A stretch of DNA of 64,000 nt, taken from [Phialemoniopsis] sp. UDSM-2020. Lineage: Eukaryota > Ascomycota > Sordariomycetes > Thyridiales > Thyridiaceae. Of this stretch, positions 56,895 through 64,000 are shown piece by piece (position 1 is the first letter of the stretch; each line of letters opens with the position of its first letter). Both the position numbers and the translations under genes were made by a program. The DNA is taken from positions 3,658,001 through 3,722,000 of the forward strand of contig JAEILZ010000002.1 of NCBI GenBank assembly GCA_018873225.1, given 5' to 3'. The notes under the pieces are model-generated. The model made no database searches, was not told the DNA's origin, and worked only from the letters and a program-made list of their open reading frames with translations.

Positions 56895-58500
56895 CTAAGA
56901 CTGGGTCTTCTCTTCATCTCTGCCGTTAGCGACGGACGAGTTCGTCTCCACACTCTTGTCACCCTCGCCCTCACTGACCGCCAGCTCGTCTCCAAACTTG
57001 ACAGCAATTTCCTCAAGCGTAAGACCTTTCGTCTCGGGCCAATACAGAGCAAAAAGTACGGCAAAGATGATACTGAAAGCCATCATAATCAGATAAAAGC
57101 GCCAGCCAATTGTTTCGAAGGCAGTTGGTGCCGCTTCGACGAGGCAGAGCGATCCAACAAACAGCCCGGCGCAGGAAATGGCGAAACCCTTAGCTCTGAG
57201 ATGCGTAGGCCAGATTTCGGATCCGTAGACATAGGTCGAAGCGTCCATGCAGCCGCCGTAGAATGTCAGGTGGAGGTACAAGAAGAAGACGGCAGCGCTG
57301 TTGCCAGCCTTGTTGGTCGTGCCGCCATACACCGAGATGAGAACACTAACACCGAGCAAAGAAGCTGCACATCCAGCCATGCCGACAGTCATGAGCCACT
57401 TACGCCCAAAGTAATCCAGCATCAGGGCGTTGAGAAAGTTGACGAGAATGCCTTCGGTCAGCCAGCCAGCTGCCAAAGCGAGGGACTCACTATCGCTGTG
57501 ACCCAACGACTTGTACAGTTGGGGACCGTAGTTATTGATCACCATTGTGCCCGTGAGCTGGCCCGCGAGTAGGGTGGAGAATCCGATGATTGCCCTCTTC
57601 CGGTAGTGTGGGATGGTGAAGATGGAACCCCAGGAGCTTGGCAGTGTCCTCTCAAATGCAAGCTGGCTGTGGATCTGGTTGAACTCTCGGCAGACGAACT
57701 CTTGACTTTCTGCATTATTTGGCTTTCGGTGAATTCTCTCGAGGATCAACTGTGCCTGCTCATCTCGATCGTTCTCGATCAGCCAGCGAGGAGACTCCGG
57801 AATGAGGTATAGACCGCTGGCAAGGATAAGTGGGAAGATGCACTGTATGGCGAGGGGCGGCCGCCACTGAGAGCCGCTTGCGTCGACGAAGTAGAAGGCG
57901 AATCCGATCCAGGCCGAAGAGGCGTACCCGATCAAGATGGAAACCCCGTGGAGCCCAACGAGAAGCCCACGAGAATGAGGAGGTGCCACTTCGCTTTGCC
58001 AGAGGGGGACCAGCATGACCAACCCGCCGATACCCAGACCGGCAATGAACCTTGCCGCGAGGAACATGGCGATATGGACGGACCCAGCCTGGAGTGCACC
58101 GCCGACGATGGCGAAAAGGCAAGCGACGAACATAGCCTTGCAACGCCCCAGCTTGTCTCCGGTGACGCCAGCCATGAGGGTGCCGAAGAGACCACCTCCC
58201 TGAAAGAGGCCATTGATAGCGCCCATCAGCTCCGCCGAGTTTGTTGCCGTGTCCAGCCCAAAGTATGCGAGGAAGGAAGGCTGGCCCAGTGTGGAGCCGA
58301 TGATTGCTGAGCAATAACCATACGTGATACTGCCGAATGTTGCAAAGGCAATGATCTAGAAGGTCTTAGCATTGAACTCGGCCATGGTCAATAAGATACT
58401 ATGCATGAAGATGTAACATGAGAGATCATTTGACCACAGGTCAACTCACCATTAGGTTGTAGGCTGAGATGGACTCACCACGCTTGCCAAGGAGTCCCAT
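56895..58500 (-). CDS. MFS sugar-type transporter
   Basis: Two exons (58500-58450 and 58355-56895) give 503 residues. Twelve hydrophobic segments are apparent. Family marks of the sugar porter group are GDKLGRCK after TM2, ARFIAGLGIGG in TM4, PESPRWL before the central loop, DYFGRKW after TM8 and YWPETKGLTLEEI at the end of TM12. It should be a plasma-membrane H+ symporter. The substrate could be a sugar, but this subfamily also carries quinate, lactose and other compounds. The short first exon encodes MGLLGKRGESISAYNLM. It is divergent from the nitrilase, so import of a nitrile-bearing glycoside or related compound is a testable idea. Confidence 0.92.
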
Positions 58501-59472
58501 GTTTGCTCAGCTGGAAGGGCTCAGATTGTTGTGTTACAAGACGTGGTAGTATGATAGACACTGCTTGAACTCTCGCTTGGAATCTTCGAATGCATATGTG
58601 ATGGGCAATCTGGCGACCATATATACTTTGGAGTAGTGTTCTGTCGCACACGGTAATCGGAACACAGACGGGGTTGAGTAACCGTGTTTCGAGGAGAATG
58701 AAACTCGTGATAAGACAAGTGGCACAATGTAAGCCTCTTATCCTTCGGACTCAGTACGTAACGCTAAGTATGATACCCAAGAGACCGGGTCATTACCCCA
58801 GATATGTGAAATCATAGCTGCATGCCTATCAATCAGACCAGATTCTCGCACCATCGCTCTGGATAGTGCTTAACCGGCCGCGACTTATCAAAAGAGGGGG
58901 CCTTCCTTTCTGCCCAGACCAGCCCGACTGTTGACCAATCAGAGCTGCGATATTCAGCAGCGGGCCATGAAGATCGCGCTGTGTCCCGGATACTGCTTAA
59001 GCGGATGCCCACTAGTGTCGAAACTACCGGGCTAGACTTCAGCTGTGGGGCATGTCGAGATGTCCCCGACATCCCAGGGCCAATCTTGACCTGCTCGGGA
59101 TGTCACGGTGGAGATCTGGGACATCATCTGGATCTGGGGTAACGCTTGCATATCAGATAGGACACCCAGGATACTCCGAAGACCTCGCATCTGCAGCAAC
59201 TTCATTATCGCACCACTCACAGAAATGGGAAAGATCGATGACACACCAGCCTAGCGCCGGATAATGCCTATCCAGGCATTGCACCTGCTCTTCCTGAGAT
59301 AAGTGCTAGAGTGTAGTATGTCAAACGTCTATATATCTCCAAAGTGAAGCAAGTCTAGACTCGGGGGATTACTGCTATACACTAAGTCTTGGGAGCAGAC
59401 GTATCATTGTTGACATCCACGCGCCGACCTTCCCACCGTTCATTCCAATATTCCCCACGTTGTCAAGACGCC
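58501..59472. promoter_or_regulatory. Divergent MFS/nitrilase promoter with GATGTC palindrome
   Basis: This 972-bp interval between divergent genes contains GATGTC-CCC-GACATC (59059-59073), a perfect inverted repeat. Two further copies are GGGATGTC (59097-59104) and GGGACATC (59118-59125). They are likely operator-type sites for one regulator. Confidence 0.6.
59059..59125. repeat. Cluster of four GATGTC/GACATC half-sites
   Basis: Four copies fall in 67 bp, two of them as a perfect inverted repeat with a 3-bp CCC spacer. A related CATGTC stands just before, at 59051-59056. Confidence 0.65.
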
Positions 59473-60700
59473 ATGTCTATTCGTCAATGGAAAGCCGCAG
59501 TTTGCCAGACCGAGCCATGCTGGTTCGATAAGCAAGCAGGTATCGAGAAGTCTGTCAAGCTCATTCGCGAAGCCAAGCAGAATGGCGCCTCCCTGATTGC
59601 CTTTTCCGAAGTCTGGATTCCCGGCTACCCCAACTTTCTCTGGTCTGGCAACTATGCGGAGAATCTGCCTCTGGTCCAGAAGTACATGGCGAACAGTATC
59701 TCAGCATACGGTGATGAGATGCTGCAGATTCGCCAAGCCGCCGCTGAGAACAAGATGTATGTCTCGTTTGGATTCAGTGAACGTGCGGGCCACAGTCTGT
59801 ACCTGGCCCAGATGTTCATCGGTCCAGATGGCAATGTCCTACTTCATCGACGCAAGACGAAGCCTACGCACGTTGAGCGTACGATCTTTGGTGATGCCAC
59901 TGGTGACTCCCTCAAGACTGTGGTGGAGACACCCCTTGGCAGGATCGGGATGCTGAATTGCTGGGGTAAGTTCTGCCCGTGACATAAAGTTCATGCAAGC
60001 ACTAACTAAGCCTCTCTCATGCATAGAGCATCTCCAGCCTCTATTAAAATATCACACCTACGCCCAAGGCGAGCAGGTTCACATCGCCGCTTGGCCTTCC
60101 AATGGCGAGTATCCCGGTCCCCACGCACTGGAGCCGTACTCGGTCTTCTCCGAGGCCAATGAGGTGACCGCCAGCCGAATGTACGCGCTCGAGGGTGCCG
60201 TATACGTGCTCTGCACAAACCAACCTCTTTCAGCCGAGGGCAGTCGCCTGAACAGTGAGGGCCAGGCAGGCGCTAAGAAAGACAGCTTCCTTCTGAGCAG
60301 TGGGTGCGGCCGGTCTTCCGTCTTTGGCCCGGACGGCAGACAACTCACGGAGACCACTGACCCCTCCTATGACGGCCTCATCTATTGCGACATCGATCTA
60401 GACAAGATTGACATCGCCAAGAACCTGACGGACTGTGTTGGACACTACTCGCGACCGGACCTGTTGCGCCTAGTCGTCGACGACCAGCCCAAGAACTATG
60501 TCACCCGTGTCTCGGACGGCCCGCATACCACCCCTTATCATACACCAACATGTAATACACACCTGATTGATACACACAGTACTCTTGAAGAGCTACTGGC
60601 TCGGAAGGCAGGAGAGAAGGCAATCCAGGTTCGTGGGGAGAACGGCTTCGACAAGAAGCGGACCGTCCTCAATGGAGAGAAACTACAGAATGGATCATGA
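59473..60700 (+). CDS. Nitrilase (fungal nitrilase / cyanide hydratase group)
   Basis: Two exons (59473-59965 and 60027-60700) give 388 residues. The catalytic triad is complete: Glu46 in FSEVWIPGYP, Lys128 in HRRKTKPTHVERT and Cys163 in GMLNCWEHLQPLLKYH. The intron falls one codon after the active-site Cys, and its removal restores WEH. It hydrolyses R-CN to the acid plus ammonia, or HCN to formamide in cyanide hydratases. The two groups share these motifs and cannot be separated by eye. Members form cytosolic spirals or helices; the C-terminal extension here (about 60 residues after FVGHYSRPD-like YSRPDLL) fits. The neighbouring MFS transporter and Zn2Cys6 regulator suggest an inducible nitrogen or detoxification module. 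Confidence 0.93.
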
Positions 60701-60964
60701 CGGAGGGTACAATCACACGTGCGGCTGTCGAGATTTGGAATTATCTCTATAGCATCTGCGTAGTAAATTTAGCAATACCAATCAGAGTATATTCTCGATT
60801 CTTGTGCGCTATGCGAGCCTCGAGACAACAGGTCTCTAGGTTCAGAGGCCGTCTAAGGCAGCGCACCCTCAGCCTTCTCCTATGCTACTTGTAATTCGGA
60901 ATTACGTGGCAGGTCTAACACCTCGCCGCACGAAAGAGCGTGTCCTGGTGCCATAAGTGCTGCT

Positions 60965-62310
60965 CTATGCCAACAATGCCATGCTTGCATTCTGCTGAGC
61001 GGCCCTGAACGGCAGGAACACACCCTGGTCAAGTAGGATCTGCTGTCCCTCCTTCGAAAGAACGAACTTGGTGAGCTCCTTCAAGACCGGGTCCATAGGC
61101 TTCTTGGGGTCGGTGTTGGTGTTGAAGTAGATAACTCGCGACAGAGGCCACTTGCCCAGCGCAATGTTTTCGTAGGTCGGAGCGACAGCCTCACCACTAG
61201 CCTCATCGACGAGGCCCAAGACCTTGACCGGCTGGTCAATGTACGCGAGACCCGTGTATGCGAGTCCGGCCTTGTCGGTGGCGACATGGCGGGCCATGTT
61301 GAAGACGGTGGCATCCCAGGTCACGTTGGGGTCCTTGGTGGTAGCGTTGGCCTTGTCGCCAGAGCGCCCTGTTCACTGTCAGTCTTTTTCCCAAAATTCG
61401 AGAAATGGCAAAGGCTGGAAGAGCTTACATTCACCTCGGGTACCATTCGAGCTCAGTACACGCTGTCGGATAAACTCCTCAAATCCATTCCAGGGCTTGA
61501 TACCGTAGACGTTAATCGACTCGTTGGCCAAGTTGCCCTTGACCCCGAGCTCACCCCAGGTGGTGATGGGTGCGCCTCCTCGAGCGCGAGTAGTGCTGAG
61601 AATGGAGTCAAGCTGCTTGAAGGTCAGGTACTGAATAGGGTTGTCCCTGTGAACAACGAAAGTCATTGCATCCAGGAAACCAAACTGCCGATAAGATCCT
61701 CCAGTGATGGGGATCGAGGTGGGAGCATAGCCAAAGGCATCCGAGAACCCTTTGACATCAGAAGGCTTGAGCTCTCGAGACACAAAGACGCCCTGCAGGT
61801 TGCCCTTGATAAGCTCAAGTGCCCCTAGAGAACCTGCAAAGGGAGGCGGGATGGTCATGGTGACTTCCGGATACCTGATCGCATGATTAGCCTATGTCTT
61901 CACGAGTATTGTGACAGACCACAGAAGCATGTAACTTACATGGCCATGAAGGCATCAACCCATCGCTGTGAAACGGTGGCGAGGACATCAGACACTGCAA
62001 AGGTGAAGTTCCCCTTCAGCTTCTCGGTCGACTTCTGGTATCTTGCCAAGCCTGCATCCAGACTAGGTTGCAAGAGCTCCAGAGACAGAGGGAATCTGCC
62101 CACTGCGAGGCCACGACTGTGCACAAAGGGATTAGAATGTGAAGGTTGTGAGAGAGGAGAGGATTTGAGATCTCACTTTGCCTGGGCCTCGGTCTGTGAA
62201 GCGTACGTCGGCATCGTGGGCATCACCCAGTCCACAAAGGGCTGTTGGGGGGCACAAAGCCCCTGAGTGACCCCCACAAGGGTGAGAATGTTGACAATGG
62301 CGGACCGCAT
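60965..62310 (-). CDS. Secreted PstS-like periplasmic-binding-fold protein
   Basis: Four exons (62310-62177, 62116-61940, 61874-61429, 61368-60965) give 386 residues. The start MRSAIVNILTLVGVTQGLCA is a signal peptide. The rest follows the bacterial phosphate-binding (PstS/PBP_like_2) fold: VSDVLATVSQRWVDAF near the start, ITGGSYRQFGFLDAMTFVVHRDNPI, LTFKQLDSILS, ITTWGELGVKG, and the C-terminal DPVLKELTKFVLSKEGQQIL. In bacteria such proteins feed an ABC importer, which fungi lack. A secreted scavenging, storage or signalling role is possible. Several Asn-X-Thr/Ser sites suggest N-glycosylation. A bacterial origin is possible, but the gene has normal fungal introns. Confidence 0.85.
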
Positions 62311-64000
62311 GTTGAGTAAAGAGAGGACTTTAGTTCTGTTAGGGACTTAAAGGCTTGACGGTGTCGAAGCTGTCTCGACTTGAATCACATTCCTGAGCCA
62401 AGTCCTCCGCATTTATACCCCGAGAGCCTCATCCCCAGTGATCATTCATGGCCAACAATGTACGTCACATCTCTTTTACAGTTAGAGCCTCTGGAGACTA
62501 TATTGCTCCGTTTTCTTACCACATCCAGGCTAGACAACCGACCACCCGCCATTTGAGCAGACTTGAACAGGGGCTATTTTGACTGAGCGCCCCTTAGCCT
62601 ACGGGGCTCTACATATATTTCGCGAGAAAGAAGACAAGGCCGTCGGTTCCGAGCTCGATTTACGAGCTCAAGATGATGATTCCAGTGATAAGATGCCTCC
62701 CGTGGCTGGGGAAGAAGCTGTTTAGCTCTGCGGGGAAGTTGATCCTCCCCCAAGCGCGAGCCTCGAGTCATCTCCGACTAGCTCAGCGGCGCGTCTCTAG
62801 CTTCGAAAAAACCAGGTCGAAGTATTGGGGAGATTTGATCAACATGGGCTAAGAAAAGTGCCTCAACTAGCGGTGACAGGAAGAGGCATCATTTCACCCT
62901 CGTCTGAGTGGTCTTACACCTGGGCACGCGGTCAAAGTGAAGCTGGAAAAAGGCTCGCGGGGTTGAGAGCGGGGATTTACCTAGGTGGCTGAGAGTAATG
63001 CGGTGATTCTTTTCATCGTTCAACAAAAATGTGGATGGCCAGCCGCATCATTGGACACAAACCGGGTTCACGAAAACTTCATCCCTGAAAGATCCGGACA
63101 ATGTTACTCACATCACTGCCACCCCAGCCTGCCAGATCCATTCAAGATCGCGAAAGCAACCCGGAATCCCCACGTATCATGCAGTAATGCGGGGGGACGA
63201 ATGGAGACAGCCCAAAGTTGGCTGACCTTGCTATCAAGTGTGGTGGCTTCTCACAGGTAGGGAATAACTCTCATTTCGACCCCTTCATTCTGATTGAATC
63301 ATGGTGTTTGCGCCGATCCCACCTCGCCTGCGGGGGTGTTACCTTAATCGAATCTCCAGCCGTTGGGTCTAGAGGAAGGGTTCAAAGCTTCATGACCCCC
63401 TTGAGGAATAAGCGCGTGTGCCATAACACCCCGGCAACCACTTGAGTAACTTGTTAACAGGCTCCTCCCTCCGAACCTGGACTTCTCACGCTGTCAGGGA
63501 GTAGAGACGAGGTTTCGGGGGTCATATTTAAGACTGAGTCTAGATGGTCGTTTATGCAGTTGAGTTCACTCTCAGTGCTCACACTCGCGTCTGCAGTAGC
63601 AATCAGAAGTCGTTGTAGGGTTCGAAGTGTACCTCGACCTCCCAATACAAGGTGCCGTCCTGCCAGTCACCCGATCGGGTAGATTCCGACACACAGGCGG
63701 AGTTATTACCTAAGTTACGTCGTATAAAGCCAAGACCATCGTGGGCGGCCGTGGCGCCATTCCCTAGTCTCGACGGCCGTGCAAGCATGTTTTGTGGAGA
63801 GCCGGCGCCATGTGCTTAGTCCAGACTGTGGGGATGTCTGGGGGATCCACCCTGCCCCAACTGATCATCCATGAGGAGGCACATTCTTGGGGCAGTCCTG
63901 AGCCAACAGATCACGTCGAAAGGGTCAATGTCCAATGTCAGATCGGGCTTTGTCGAGCTTCGGCTCGAAGATAAAGACGGATTCCGAGACTCGAGGATCT
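62311..64000. other. Intergenic tail of the window
   Basis: This holds the PstS-like promoter and then about 1.5 kb without a recognisable gene. Open frames are short (up to about 90 codons) and show no motif. A gene may start beyond base 64000. Confidence 0.5.
62411..62417 (-). promoter_or_regulatory. TATA box of the PstS-like gene
   Basis: TATAAAT on the minus strand, about 100 bp upstream of the ATG at 62310. Confidence 0.5.

Noticed and set aside
62311..64000. Possible hidden gene in the last 1.7 kb
   Set aside because: Open frames are short, lack motifs and do not chain through plausible splice sites.

Overview
This is nuclear DNA from a filamentous ascomycete (Pezizomycotina; the gene content fits a Sordariomycete, though that rank is a guess). 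The evidence is many short introns (about 45-140 nt, mostly GTAAGT-like donors), three Zn2Cys6 transcription factors, a fungal sterol C-14 reductase, a CBM1 cellulose-binding domain, a fungal nitrilase and a PTS1-tailed D-amino-acid oxidase. I find 23 protein genes on both strands, with typical 0.3-1.5 kb spacers. I see no tRNA, rRNA, CRISPR array, transposase or reverse transcriptase. Exon coordinates were worked out by hand from frame continuity, splice signals and family motifs.

Layout. 1-6.8 kb: the 3' part of a WD40 protein, a 2.3 kb spacer and a fungal amidoligase. 6.9-18 kb: a salicylate-hydroxylase-like FAD monooxygenase, sterol C-14 reductase (ERG24), and kynureninase head-to-head with indoleamine 2,3-dioxygenase, followed by a Zn2Cys6 regulator. 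The shared kynureninase/dioxygenase promoter is packed with TCCG/CGGA motifs. 18-28 kb: an aspartate-type aminotransferase, a peroxisomal D-amino-acid oxidase, a membrane-anchored multicopper oxidase and a secreted phospholipase-C-type phosphoesterase. 28.5-44 kb: a zinc alcohol/polyol dehydrogenase, an EthD-domain protein, an SDR, an AtuA-family (acyclic terpene utilisation) protein, a Zn2Cys6 regulator and an MRP-type ABC transporter. 44.5-53.4 kb: a CorA-like membrane protein with an RS-rich N terminus, a thioredoxin-like protein, a doubtful small ORF and a secreted CBM1 protein. 53.6-62.3 kb: a Zn2Cys6 regulator, an MFS sugar-type transporter divergent from a nitrilase, and a secreted PstS-like binding protein. 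62.3-64 kb: no recognisable gene.

How the genes may work together (inference). Dioxygenase plus kynureninase would take tryptophan through kynurenine to anthranilate once formylkynurenine is hydrolysed; the formamidase is not in the window. The nearby FAD monooxygenase is a candidate for acting on the anthranilate. The EthD/SDR/AtuA/dehydrogenase/regulator/ABC block looks like an inducible catabolic or detoxification cluster. Its SDR/AtuA promoter holds a 33-bp inverted repeat. The regulator/MFS/nitrilase block looks like a nitrile- or cyanide-responsive module. Its divergent promoter holds four GATGTC half-sites, two of them forming a perfect inverted repeat.
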